Of a stretch of 64,000 bases of DNA, positions 17,285 through 25,620 are shown piece after piece (positions within the stretch are counted from its first letter, which is position 1; each line of letters begins with the position of its first letter). The stretch spans positions 171,875 to 235,874 of the forward strand of contig UCIA01000008.1 of assembly GCA_900472295.1 (NCBI GenBank), read 5' to 3'. A program made the translations under genes and the position numbers. The notes under the pieces are model-generated. The model was not told the origin of the DNA, did not search any database, and was given only the letters and a program-made list of their open reading frames with translations. The stretch is from Hyphomicrobiales bacterium (GTDB lineage Bacteria; Pseudomonadota; Alphaproteobacteria; Rhizobiales; Rhizobiaceae).

Positions 17285-17944
17285 ATGACCCAGTGGTCCG
17301 GCTATCTCGGCCTGATATTGCAGGGAGCGCTTGTCACCATCGAGCTGACGCTGATGGGGTCGGTGCTGGCGCTGATCATGGCTTTCCTCGCCGGCATGGG
17401 GCGCGTCTCGCGCTTCTTTGCGCTGCGCTGGCTGGCTACCGCCTATATCGAATTCTTCCGCGGCACATCGATCTTCGTGCAGCTGTTCTTTGCCTATTTC
17501 GTGTTGCCGTTGATCGGCCTCGAGCTGACCCCGCTGCAGGCTGGGGTGCTGGCGCTGGGTTTGAATGTCGGAGCCTATGCGGCCGAAGTGGTGCGCGGCG
17601 CTATCCAGTCGGTCGGCCGTGAGCAATACGAAGCCTGCATCGCGCTCAACCTCGGCCGCTGGCAAGGCATGCGCCACGTCATCCTGCCGCAGGCGCTGCT
17701 GATCATGCTGCCGACCTTCGGCAACAACGCCATCGAACTGCTCAAGGCGACCTCTGTCGTCTCACTGATCTCGCTCGCCGATCTCACCTTCCAGGCGCAA
17801 GTGGTGCGCTCGCAGACCGGCAACACGCTGGTGCCGTTCACCACCATTTTGATCATCTATTTCGCGCTGGCGCTGATCATCTCCTGGGGCGTGCGTTCGC
17901 TGGAACGCCGCATGGCGCGCGGCCTTGATGGGGTACGCGTCTGA
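17285..17944 (+). CDS. ehuC: Ectoine/hydroxyectoine ABC transporter permease EhuC
   Basis: A 219-residue inner-membrane permease of the HisMQ type with about five hydrophobic helices. The N-terminal helix includes LILQGALVTIELTLMGSVLA, and the EAA loop that contacts the ATPase is EQYEACIALNLGRWQGMRHV. It pairs with EhuD to form the channel. It begins 169 bases after ehuB, beyond the palindromic element, and overlaps ehuD by one base (TGATG). Confidence 0.93.
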   Translation: MTQWSGYLGLILQGALVTIELTLMGSVLALIMAFLAGMGRVSRFFALRWLATAYIEFFRGTSIFVQLFFAYFVLPLIGLELTPLQAGVLALGLNVGAYAAEVVRGAIQSVGREQYEACIALNLGRWQGMRHVILPQALLIMLPTFGNNAIELLKATSVVSLISLADLTFQAQVVRSQTGNTLVPFTTILIIYFALALIISWGVRSLERRMARGLDGVRV

Positions 17945-18603
17945 TGGAATGGGATTGGAACTTCGTCTGGGAGATCATGCCGACCCTTATCCAGGGCGTG
18001 AAGATCACCATCCTGGCGACGCTGCTCGGCTCTGTACTGGCCGCAATTGTGGGGCTTGGCATTGCGCTGGCGCGGCGCTCACCCAACAAGGCGTTGTCGC
18101 GCACGGTCGGCTTCCTTGCTGAATTCATCCGCGGCACGCCACTGCTGGTGCAGCTCTACTTCATCTTCTACGTGCTGCCGGATTTCGGCATCCTGCTGCC
18201 GCCGCTGGTCGCCGGCGTCATCGGGCTTGGCCTGCACTACGGCACCTACACTGCGGAGGTCTACCGCGCCGGTATCGACAACGTACCGCGCGGCCAGTGG
18301 GAGGCCGCCAAGGCCTGCAATCTGAGCGCCACGCAGACCTGGACCAACATCATCATCCCGCAGGCCATCCCGCCGATGATCCCGGCGCTGGCCAATTATT
18401 TCATCGCCATGTTCAAGGAGACGCCACTGCTGTCGGCGATCACCGTACTGGAGCTGATGAACCAGGCCAAGAGCGTCGCCAACACCTACTATCGCTACAT
18501 CGAGCCGATTACGCTGGTCGGTGCCTTCTTCCTCGTCATCAGCCTCTTCTCGGTCGTGCTGCTGCGCTGGCTGGAACATCGCTACGGCAAGATCGAAAGG
18601 TAG
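17944..18603 (+). CDS. ehuD: Ectoine/hydroxyectoine ABC transporter permease EhuD
   Basis: A 219-residue HisMQ-type permease, partner of EhuC. It has about five membrane helices and an EAA loop GQWEAAKACNLSATQTWTNI. The first helix region is TLIQGVKITILATLLGSVLA and the C-terminus runs LRWLEHRYGKIER. Start overlaps ehuC by one base, indicating coupled translation for one-to-one assembly. eutA follows after 6 bases. Confidence 0.93.
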   Translation: MEWDWNFVWEIMPTLIQGVKITILATLLGSVLAAIVGLGIALARRSPNKALSRTVGFLAEFIRGTPLLVQLYFIFYVLPDFGILLPPLVAGVIGLGLHYGTYTAEVYRAGIDNVPRGQWEAAKACNLSATQTWTNIIIPQAIPPMIPALANYFIAMFKETPLLSAITVLELMNQAKSVANTYYRYIEPITLVGAFFLVISLFSVVLLRWLEHRYGKIER

Positions 18604-18609
18604 TCCTTG

Positions 18610-19389
18610 ATGAAACCGCTGCCCGAAATCAGGCTGATGCCGACAAGGCTGGCGCTTGACGCGCGTCCGCTGGAAAGGCGCGTCGGCCTGATCATCCTTG
18701 CCACCGACCACACCAGTGAGCCGGACTTCCGCCGCATGGTGGCGAGCGAGCGCATCGGCGTCTATGTCGCGCGCATCCCCTACAAGAATCCGACCACGCC
18801 GGAGAACTTGCGCAAGATGCAGCCGGAGCTGGCGGCGGGAGCCGCCCTCATCCTGCCCGACGAGACCCTCGACGCCATTTGCTATTCCTGCACCTCGGCC
18901 TCGGTGGTGATTGGCGACGCCGAGATCGAGGAAGCGATCCAGTCTGCCAAGCCTGGTGTTTCCGTGGTCACGCCACCGATGGCCGGCGTGCGCGGGCTGA
19001 AGGCGCTGGGTGCGAAAAAGATCAGCATCCTCACCCCCTACACCGTCGAGACCTCCAGGCCGATGGCGACGTATTTCGCCGAGCGCGGCTTCGAGATCGC
19101 CAGCTTCTCTTGCCTCGGCTTAGAGGACGATCGCGAGATGGCGCGCATTGCGCCGGCATCCATCGTCGAATTGGCACGCAAGGCGACGCACGCCGAGGCT
19201 GATGCGCTGTTCGTGTCCTGCACGGCGCTGCGCGGTGCGCTCGCGGTCGCCGGCATGGAACAGGCAATCGGTCGCCCCGTCGTGACCAGCAACCAGGCCA
19301 GCGCCTGGAACTGTTTGCGCCTTTGCGGTGACGAGACATCCCGTCCCGAACTCGGCCGTCTGATGACGCTGCCATTGCCGCGCGATTGA
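18610..19389 (+). CDS. eutA: Ectoine utilization protein EutA (Asp/Glu racemase superfamily)
   Basis: A 259-residue member of the maleate isomerase/aspartate racemase superfamily. Two conserved cysteines in the expected contexts, ICYSCTSASVVIGD and LFVSCTALRGA, would form the catalytic pair. EutA is linked genetically with EutB and EutC to hydroxyectoine use; its exact reaction is not settled to my knowledge. ATG at 18610 is preferred to the preceding TTG because GAAAGG lies about 9 bases upstream. It follows ehuD by 6 bases; its stop overlaps the eutB start region. Confidence 0.9.
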   Translation: MKPLPEIRLMPTRLALDARPLERRVGLIILATDHTSEPDFRRMVASERIGVYVARIPYKNPTTPENLRKMQPELAAGAALILPDETLDAICYSCTSASVVIGDAEIEEAIQSAKPGVSVVTPPMAGVRGLKALGAKKISILTPYTVETSRPMATYFAERGFEIASFSCLGLEDDREMARIAPASIVELARKATHAEADALFVSCTALRGALAVAGMEQAIGRPVVTSNQASAWNCLRLCGDETSRPELGRLMTLPLPRD

Positions 19390-19394
19390 CGATC

Positions 19395-20387
19395 ATGGCA
19401 TTCGTCACTCTCAGCGATATTCGTGCCGCGCGTGAGCGCATTGCCAACAAGATCGAGTGCACGCCAACAGTCTTGTCTCACAGCCTCTCCGAGCAGCTCG
19501 GCGTCCCCGTCCACCTCAAGCTGGAGCATCGCCAGACCACCGGCAGCTTCAAGCTGCGTGGCGCCTCCAACGCCGTTGCTTCGCTGAGCGCTGATGAGAA
19601 GGCACGCGGCGTGGTTGCGTCATCGACCGGCAATCATGGCCGCGCGCTGGCCCATGCTGCAAAGCTCGAAGCCATGCGTGCGGTGATCTGCATGTCGCGG
19701 CTGGTACCGCAAAACAAGCTCGACGAGATCCGCCGGCTTGGCGCAGATGTCCGCATCGTCGGCAACAGCCAGGACGAAGCGCAGCAGGAGGTCGAGCGTC
19801 TGGTGGCGCAAGAGGGGCTGGCGATGCTGCCGCCCTTCGATCACCCCGCCATCATCGCGGGCCAAGGCACGCTTGGGCTGGAGATCATCGAGCAGGTTCC
19901 AGACGCCGCTCTCGTCCTGGTGCAGCTCTCCGGCGGCGGCCTGGCCTCGGGCATCGCTGCAGCCGTCAAGAGCGTCAGCCCCGGGACAAACGTCATCGGC
20001 ATTTCGATGGCGCGCGGCGCGGCGATGAAGGCGAGCCTCGATGCCGGCCGCCCGCTCGAGGTCGAGGAGCTGCCGACGCTGGCGGATTCGCTCGGCGGCG
20101 GCATCGGCCTCGACAACCGGCTGACCTTCGCCATGTGCCGCGACCTGCTCGACGATGTCGTCCTGCTCAGCGAGGACGAGATCGCCGCCGGCATCCGCCA
20201 TGCTTATGAACAAGAGCGCGAGATCGTCGAAGGCGCCGGCGCGGTCGGCATCGCCGCGCTGCTGGCCGGCAAGGTCAAGGCGAACGGGCCTGTGGTGGTT
20301 CTCCTGTCAGGCCGCAACATCGATATGGGCCTGCATAGAAAAATCATCTGCGGCGAGGCGCTATCGATTTCGGAGACCGCCGCATGA
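19395..20387 (+). CDS. eutB: Hydroxyectoine utilization dehydratase EutB
   Basis: A 330-residue fold-type II PLP enzyme of the threonine dehydratase/serine racemase group. The PLP lysine is in TTGSFKLRGASNA, followed by the asparagine loop SSTGNHGRALAHA and the glycine-rich phosphate loop QLSGGGLASGIAAAV. It is thought to act with EutA and EutC in removing the hydroxyl function of hydroxyectoine-derived material. ATG at 19395 is listed; an in-frame TTG at 19386 overlapping the eutA stop is the alternative. The stop overlaps eutC as ATGA. Confidence 0.92.
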   Translation: MAFVTLSDIRAARERIANKIECTPTVLSHSLSEQLGVPVHLKLEHRQTTGSFKLRGASNAVASLSADEKARGVVASSTGNHGRALAHAAKLEAMRAVICMSRLVPQNKLDEIRRLGADVRIVGNSQDEAQQEVERLVAQEGLAMLPPFDHPAIIAGQGTLGLEIIEQVPDAALVLVQLSGGGLASGIAAAVKSVSPGTNVIGISMARGAAMKASLDAGRPLEVEELPTLADSLGGGIGLDNRLTFAMCRDLLDDVVLLSEDEIAAGIRHAYEQEREIVEGAGAVGIAALLAGKVKANGPVVVLLSGRNIDMGLHRKIICGEALSISETAA

Positions 20388-21376
20388 GCCGGATGACGAT
20401 CCTCACCGAGAAAGAACTGCGCACAATCGTGACGCTCGATCTCGACGCGGTCGCCTGCGTCGAAAACGCTTTCCGGGCGCTCGCCACATTGCCGGTGGCG
20501 ATGCCGCCGATCCTTCGATTGGACATTCACGAGCATCGCGGCGAGGTCGATGTGAAGTCGGCCTATGTGCCGGGGATAGATGGTTTCGCCGTCAAGATAA
20601 GTTCCGGCTTCTTCGACAATCCGAAGCTCGGCCTGCCCAGCGGAGGCGGCATGATGGTGCTGCTATCGGCAAGAACCGGCGTGGTCGAGGCGCTGCTGCT
20701 CGACAATGGCTACCTCACCGATATCCGCACCGCTGCCGCCGGCGCCGTCGCGGCGAAGCATCTGTCGCGGCCGGATTCCTCGGCTGCCGCAATCTTCGGC
20801 GCCGGCGTTCAGGCCGGGCTGCAGCTCGAAGCGCTCATGCTGGTGCGGCCGATCGCCGAGGCGCGCATCTGGGCGCGCGATGCCGTCAAGGCGGAGGCGA
20901 CAGCAGGCGCGCTGCGTGAAAAACTTGGCATCCTCGTGCGCGCCGAACCGGACGCGGCAAAGGCCGTTGGCGGTGCCGACATCATCGTCACCACCACACC
21001 GTCGACCGAGCCACTGATCAAGGCCGGCTTCGTTTCGGCCGGCCAGCACATCACCGCCATGGGATCCGATGCCGAACACAAGAACGAGATCGCCCCGGCG
21101 ATCCTGCGCATGGCCGACCTCTATGTCGCCGACAGCGCGAAGCAGACCCGGCGTCTCGGCGAACTGCATCACGCCATCGCGTCGGGCGTCATGGCAGCCG
21201 ATGCCGAGGTCACCGAACTCGGCCAAATCATCGCCGGTGAAAAGCACGGAAGACGCTCTGTCGGTGACATCACCATCGCCGACCTCACCGGCACCGGCGT
21301 GCAGGATACGGCGATCGCAACGCTCGCTCGAGACCGTGCACGGGCGACCAATGCCGGGACGATTTTCGAAAGCTGA
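20384..21376 (+). CDS. eutC: Ectoine utilization protein EutC (ornithine cyclodeaminase/mu-crystallin family)
   Basis: A 330-residue protein of the OCD/mu-crystallin family with an NAD(P)-binding region SAAAIFGAGVQAGLQLEAL. Substrate-domain motifs are VKISSGFFDNPKLGLPS and ITAMGSDAEHKNEI. It completes the EutABC set for the hydroxyectoine branch. Translationally coupled to eutB by ATGA overlap. A double-hairpin repeat follows, separating it from doeA by 136 bases. Confidence 0.92.
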   Translation: MSRMTILTEKELRTIVTLDLDAVACVENAFRALATLPVAMPPILRLDIHEHRGEVDVKSAYVPGIDGFAVKISSGFFDNPKLGLPSGGGMMVLLSARTGVVEALLLDNGYLTDIRTAAAGAVAAKHLSRPDSSAAAIFGAGVQAGLQLEALMLVRPIAEARIWARDAVKAEATAGALREKLGILVRAEPDAAKAVGGADIIVTTTPSTEPLIKAGFVSAGQHITAMGSDAEHKNEIAPAILRMADLYVADSAKQTRRLGELHHAIASGVMAADAEVTELGQIIAGEKHGRRSVGDITIADLTGTGVQDTAIATLARDRARATNAGTIFES

Positions 21377-21388
21377 TGCTGGCCGCAA

Positions 21389-21487
21389 AGCATGATCCGG
21401 AAAAGTGGGAACCGGTTTTCCGATCAGATCATGCTCAAGCAAGAATTCCTGGAGCCGGATTCAACGAAGTTGAAACGGGCTCCAGGA
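21389..21487. repeat. Double-hairpin intergenic repeat between eutC and doeA
   Basis: First hairpin: outer arms AGCATGATC (21389-21397) and GATCATGCT (21427-21435), with inner arms CGGAAAA (21398-21404) and TTTTCCG (21416-21422) around the loop GTGGGAACCGG. Second hairpin: TCCTGGAGCC (21447-21456) with GGCTCCAGGA (21478-21487). The first-hairpin loop resembles those at 27674 and 53512. Confidence 0.75.
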
Positions 21488-21512
21488 CACCAACAAACGA
21501 GGATCAAGAACA

Positions 21513-22691
21513 ATGCAACCGAACCTGAAATTCTCGCGCGGCGAATTTGCGGAACGCCTCGCCAAGACCCGAAAGGCCATGGAGGTGAAGGGCGTCGATC
21601 TGCTTATCATAAGCGACCCGTCCAACATGGCGTGGCTGACCGGCTATGACGGCTGGTCGTTCTATGTCCACCAGGCAGTCATCGTGCCGCCCTCGGGTGA
21701 GCCGGTCTGGTACGGCCGCGGCCAGGATGCCAACGGCGCCAGGCGCACCGCCTATCTCGCACACGACAATATCGTCGGCTACGCCGACCACTATGTACAG
21801 TCGACCGAGCGCCACCCGATGGATTTTTTGGCCAGCGTGCTGGCCGATCGTGGCTGGGGCAAACTCACCGTCGGCGTCGAGATGGACAATTATTGGTTTT
21901 CCGCCGCCGCTTTCGCAGCGCTGCAGAAGCATCTGCCCAATGCCCGCTTTGTCGACGCCACCGCCCTGGTCAACTGGCAGCGGGCGGTGAAGAGCACGAC
22001 CGAGATCGACTATATGCGCAAGGCCGCTCGTATCGTCGAAGCCATGCACCAGCGCATCGTCGACAAGATCGAGGTCGGCATGCGCAAATGCGATCTGGTC
22101 GCCGAAATCTATGACGCCGGCACGCGCGGCGTCGACGGCATCGGCGGCGACTATCCGGCGATCGTGCCGCTGCTGCCATCGGGCGCCGACGCTTCGGCGC
22201 CGCACCTCACCTGGGACGACCAGCCGATGAAGTCGGGTGAGGGCACCTTCTTCGAGATCGCCGGCTGCTACAACCGCTACCATTGCCCGCTGTCGCGCAC
22301 CGTCTTTCTGGGCAAGCCGACGCAGGAATTTCTCGATGCCGAGAAGGCGACGCTGGAAGGCATGGAGGCGGGGCTTGCGGCGGCGAAGCCCGGCAATGCC
22401 TGCGAGGACATCGCCAACGCCTTCTTCGCCGTGCTGAAGAAGTACGGCATCGTCAAGGACAACCGCACCGGCTATTCGATCGGCCTGTCCTATCCGCCGG
22501 ACTGGGGCGAGCGCACGATGAGCCTGCGCCCCGGCGACCGCACAGAGCTCAAGCCCGGCATGACCTTCCATTTCATGACCGGCCTGTGGCTGGAGACGAT
22601 GGGACTGGAAATAACCGAATCCATCCTGATCACCGAAACCGGTGTAGAGTGCCTGGCAAACGTGCCGCGCAAACTTGTGGTGAAGAATTGA
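21513..22691 (+). CDS. doeA: Ectoine hydrolase DoeA (EutD)
   Basis: A 392-residue protein with the creatinase/aminopeptidase P (M24) pita-bread fold. The N-terminal domain includes LLIISDPSNMAWLTGYDGWS and the C-terminal domain TFFEIAGCYNRYHCPLSR and GYSIGLSYPPDWGERTM. The usual dimetal ligands of peptidases are not all evident, as in creatinase-like hydrolases. DoeA opens the ectoine ring to N-acetyl-diaminobutyrate in the cytoplasm. The Sinorhizobium name is EutD. It starts after the repeat element and is followed 5 bases later by doeB, matching the known hydrolase-deacetylase pairing. Confidence 0.94.
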   Translation: MQPNLKFSRGEFAERLAKTRKAMEVKGVDLLIISDPSNMAWLTGYDGWSFYVHQAVIVPPSGEPVWYGRGQDANGARRTAYLAHDNIVGYADHYVQSTERHPMDFLASVLADRGWGKLTVGVEMDNYWFSAAAFAALQKHLPNARFVDATALVNWQRAVKSTTEIDYMRKAARIVEAMHQRIVDKIEVGMRKCDLVAEIYDAGTRGVDGIGGDYPAIVPLLPSGADASAPHLTWDDQPMKSGEGTFFEIAGCYNRYHCPLSRTVFLGKPTQEFLDAEKATLEGMEAGLAAAKPGNACEDIANAFFAVLKKYGIVKDNRTGYSIGLSYPPDWGERTMSLRPGDRTELKPGMTFHFMTGLWLETMGLEITESILITETGVECLANVPRKLVVKN

Positions 22692-22696
22692 GCCCG

Positions 22697-23701
22697 ATGT
22701 CCAGCCTCCGCCCATCCCCCATCGCGCCGACTGTCGATTTCGACAGGGACGGCGTCCAGCACGGGTTCCTGCGCTTGCCCTACAGCCGCGACGATTCGGC
22801 GTGGGGCTCGGTGATGATCCCGATCTGCGTCATCCGCAACGGCAAGGGGCCGACGGCGCTGCTTTCCGGCGGCAATCATGGCGACGAGTATGAAGGGCCG
22901 CTGGCGCTCTACGATCTCGCCCGCACGCTCGATCCGAAGGACGTCAGCGGCACGGTGATCATCGTGCCGGCGATGAACTATCCGGCCTTTCGCGCCGGCA
23001 CACGCACATCGCCGATCGACAAGGGCAACATGAACCGCAGCTTCCCGGGGCGTCCCGACGGCACGGTGACGGAAAAGATCGCCGACTATTTCCAGCGCGA
23101 ATTGCTGCCCCGCGCCGACCTCGTCTTCGACTTCCATTCCGGCGGCAAGACACTGGACTTCGTGCCGTTCTGTGCCGCGCACACTCTGCCCGACAAGGCG
23201 CTGGAGCAGAAAGCCTTCGACGCGGTCGCGGCATTTTCGGCGCCGTTCTCGATGCGCATGATCGAGATCGATTCCGTCGGCATGTACGACACGGCGGCCG
23301 AGGAGATGGGCAAGGTCTTCGTCAGCACCGAGCTCGGCGGCGGTGGCACCTCGCGTGCACAGACCGTTCGGATTGCGCGGCGCGGCATCAGCAATGTGCT
23401 GCGTCATGCCGGCATTGTTGATGGTGCGGTCGAGAAGGGCAGAACTCAGTGGTTGGACATGCCGTCCGGCGATTGCTTCTCCTTCGCCGAGGATGACGGC
23501 ATGATCGAAACCATGGTCGATCTCGGCGAGCCTGTCGAGCAGGGCGCCGTGCTGGCGCGCATCCACTCGGTTGGCCGCACCGGCGTTGCTCCGCAGGAGA
23601 TCAAGGCAAAAATGTCCGGCATGCTGGCGGCGCGGCATTTCCCCGGCCTGGCCAAGGCAGGCGATTGCGCCGCTGTGGTCGCCGTTGAAGTAGAGGGTTA
23701 G
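22697..23701 (+). CDS. doeB: N-acetyl-L-2,4-diaminobutyrate deacetylase DoeB (EutE)
   Basis: A 334-residue zinc-dependent deacylase of the aspartoacylase/succinylglutamate desuccinylase family. Zinc ligands are expected from LSGGNHGDEYEGPLALYDLA (His and Glu) and LVFDFHSGGKTLDF (His). The arginine/asparagine substrate loop is DKGNMNRSFPGRP. It removes acetate from N-acetyl-diaminobutyrate produced by DoeA, giving the substrate of DoeD. ATG at 22697 lies 5 bases after the doeA stop. Last gene of the plus-strand operon; convergent with the ABC exporter pair. Confidence 0.94.
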   Translation: MSSLRPSPIAPTVDFDRDGVQHGFLRLPYSRDDSAWGSVMIPICVIRNGKGPTALLSGGNHGDEYEGPLALYDLARTLDPKDVSGTVIIVPAMNYPAFRAGTRTSPIDKGNMNRSFPGRPDGTVTEKIADYFQRELLPRADLVFDFHSGGKTLDFVPFCAAHTLPDKALEQKAFDAVAAFSAPFSMRMIEIDSVGMYDTAAEEMGKVFVSTELGGGGTSRAQTVRIARRGISNVLRHAGIVDGAVEKGRTQWLDMPSGDCFSFAEDDGMIETMVDLGEPVEQGAVLARIHSVGRTGVAPQEIKAKMSGMLAARHFPGLAKAGDCAAVVAVEVEG

Positions 23702-23716
23702 CGGATCGCCATCAAG

Positions 23717-23749
23717 CAAAAGCCGGCAGCTCATGTCGCCTTGCCGGCT
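23717..23749 (-). terminator. Terminator of the ABC exporter operon
   Basis: Arms AGCCGGCA (23721-23728) and TGCCGGCT (23742-23749), with a T-run (TTTT) following on the minus strand. The stop codon of the exporter gene lies in the loop. Confidence 0.6.
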
Positions 23750-25620
23750 GGCGCGCCTATGTCTTCCTCCGACATATCGTCGAACGAGGCGTAGTTCATG
23801 TTGTAGAGCCGCGCGTAAAGACCCTTGGCCGCCATCAGCTGGTCATGGTTGCCGCTTTCGACGATCTCGCCATTCTGCAGCACGATAATGCGGTCGGCGC
23901 CGCGTATGGTTGCCAGCCTGTGCGCAATGACAAGCCCGGTGCGGCCTTCCAGCAGCGTCACCAGCGCCTTCTGGATCAGCATCTCGGTGTAGGAATCGAT
24001 GCTCGCCGTCGCCTCGTCGAGCACCAGGATTTTTGCATCCGCCACCAGTGCGCGTGCAAAACTGATCAGCTGGCGCTGGCCGAGCGAAAGATTGCCGCCG
24101 CGCTGCTCGAGCTCGGTGTCGTAACCGTCCGGCAAATGCTCGATGAAATCATGCGCGCCGACCGCTTGTGCCGCGCGCACCACTTCCTCGCGGGTCGCCG
24201 AGGTCTTGTGATAGCGGATGTTTTCCAGCACCGTTCCCGAAAAAAGGAACGGCTCCTGCAGCACCATGGCCACCTGGTCGCCGAGCGAATCCTGCGTCAC
24301 GTCGCGCACATCGTGGCCGCCGACCAGCACCTCTCCTTTCCAGACATCGTAGAAGCGATGCACCAGCGCCATGCAGCTCGATTTGCCCGAACCGGTAGGC
24401 CCGACCAGCGCAACCGTCTCGCCCGGATTGACGCGGAAAGAGATGTTTTTCAGCACCGGCTGGTTCTGCCGGTAGCCGAAGGTGACGTTCTTGAACTCGA
24501 CCGAACCGTCCATGTCGCGCGTCAGCTCAACGGCGCCTTGTTTGTCGCTGACGTCGACCGGCACGTCGAGCACTTCGGAGATGCGCTGGCCCGAAGCCAT
24601 GGCGCGCTGCATCACCGAGTACTGCATGGTGAGCGAGCGGATCGGGTCGAAGAAGCGTTGGATGTAGAACAGGAACGCCACCATGACGCCGATGTCGAGA
24701 CTGTGCGACAGCACCATCGAGCCGCCGACGACAATGACGGTGGCCATGGCAATGCCGGTCAGCGTGTCGACGATAGGCACCATCACCTGCGCATATTTGG
24801 CCGAGGTCAGATGCGTCCTGAGATTGGCCAGCACCTTCTCGTCATAGAGGTCGAAATTGACGTGCTGGCGCTCCAGGCTCTGCACCGTGCGCACGCCGTG
24901 GATGCCTTCGGCGAGTGCGCCATTGGCGATCGAATTGGTCTCATGCGCGGCCATGAAGGCGACCTTGGCGCGCGGCAGCCAGAACAGGCGCACGATGAAC
25001 AGCACCGGCATGGTCGACAGCGTCAAAAGCCCAAGCCGGAAATCGAGCCAAAGCAGCACGGTGACAATGCCGAACAGCAGCACGATGTCGCCCACCGACA
25101 TGACGGAGGTCTCGAGGAATTCCTGCATCGAATTGACGTCGCCCTGCAGGCGCGACATCAGCCGTCCGACTTCGGTCTTGTCCATGAAGCTCAGCGACAC
25201 GCGCTGCAAATGGCTGAACATGGCGCGGCGCAAATCCGACAGCACATTCTCGGCCACCTTGCCGACGACACTTTCCTGGACATAACTGGCGGCATAGTTG
25301 ATCAGGATGATCACCGCGAAGGCGCCGATTGCCCAGTTCATCACCGAGCGGTCGGCCTTGCCAGCCGCCATGCCGTGGTCGATGGCGTAGCGGATGACCA
25401 GCGGGATCGCCAGCTGCGTCAGCGTGAACACCAGCACCGCAGCGACCGAGATGAAAATTTGGCCCTGATACGGTTTCACGAAGCTCCAGATGCGGCGCAC
25501 GATGCGCGGATCGTAGACCTTGCCGAAGACCTCTTCCTCGTCGCGATGCGAGCCGACGACGGCTTTGGTCGGCCGGCCGCTGGTGTCTTCCTTTTCGTCG
25601 TGATCCTGTGTCGACATCAT
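23731..25620 (-). CDS. ABC exporter half-transporter, catalytically competent ATPase with variant signature
   Basis: A 629-residue membrane-ATPase fusion with about six N-terminal helices (residues about 45-350) and a C-terminal ATPase. Walker A is GPTGSGKSS, Walker B with catalytic Glu is ILVLDEATASID, and the H-loop is LVIAHRLATI. The signature is LSLGQRQ instead of LSGGQ. With the partner gene showing the complementary defect, the two form a heterodimeric exporter of the lipid A/multidrug type. The export substrate is unknown. The start overlaps the partner's stop as ATGA. Confidence 0.93.
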   Translation of the reverse strand: MMSTQDHDEKEDTSGRPTKAVVGSHRDEEEVFGKVYDPRIVRRIWSFVKPYQGQIFISVAAVLVFTLTQLAIPLVIRYAIDHGMAAGKADRSVMNWAIGAFAVIILINYAASYVQESVVGKVAENVLSDLRRAMFSHLQRVSLSFMDKTEVGRLMSRLQGDVNSMQEFLETSVMSVGDIVLLFGIVTVLLWLDFRLGLLTLSTMPVLFIVRLFWLPRAKVAFMAAHETNSIANGALAEGIHGVRTVQSLERQHVNFDLYDEKVLANLRTHLTSAKYAQVMVPIVDTLTGIAMATVIVVGGSMVLSHSLDIGVMVAFLFYIQRFFDPIRSLTMQYSVMQRAMASGQRISEVLDVPVDVSDKQGAVELTRDMDGSVEFKNVTFGYRQNQPVLKNISFRVNPGETVALVGPTGSGKSSCMALVHRFYDVWKGEVLVGGHDVRDVTQDSLGDQVAMVLQEPFLFSGTVLENIRYHKTSATREEVVRAAQAVGAHDFIEHLPDGYDTELEQRGGNLSLGQRQLISFARALVADAKILVLDEATASIDSYTEMLIQKALVTLLEGRTGLVIAHRLATIRGADRIIVLQNGEIVESGNHDQLMAAKGLYARLYNMNYASFDDMSEEDIGAPAGKAT

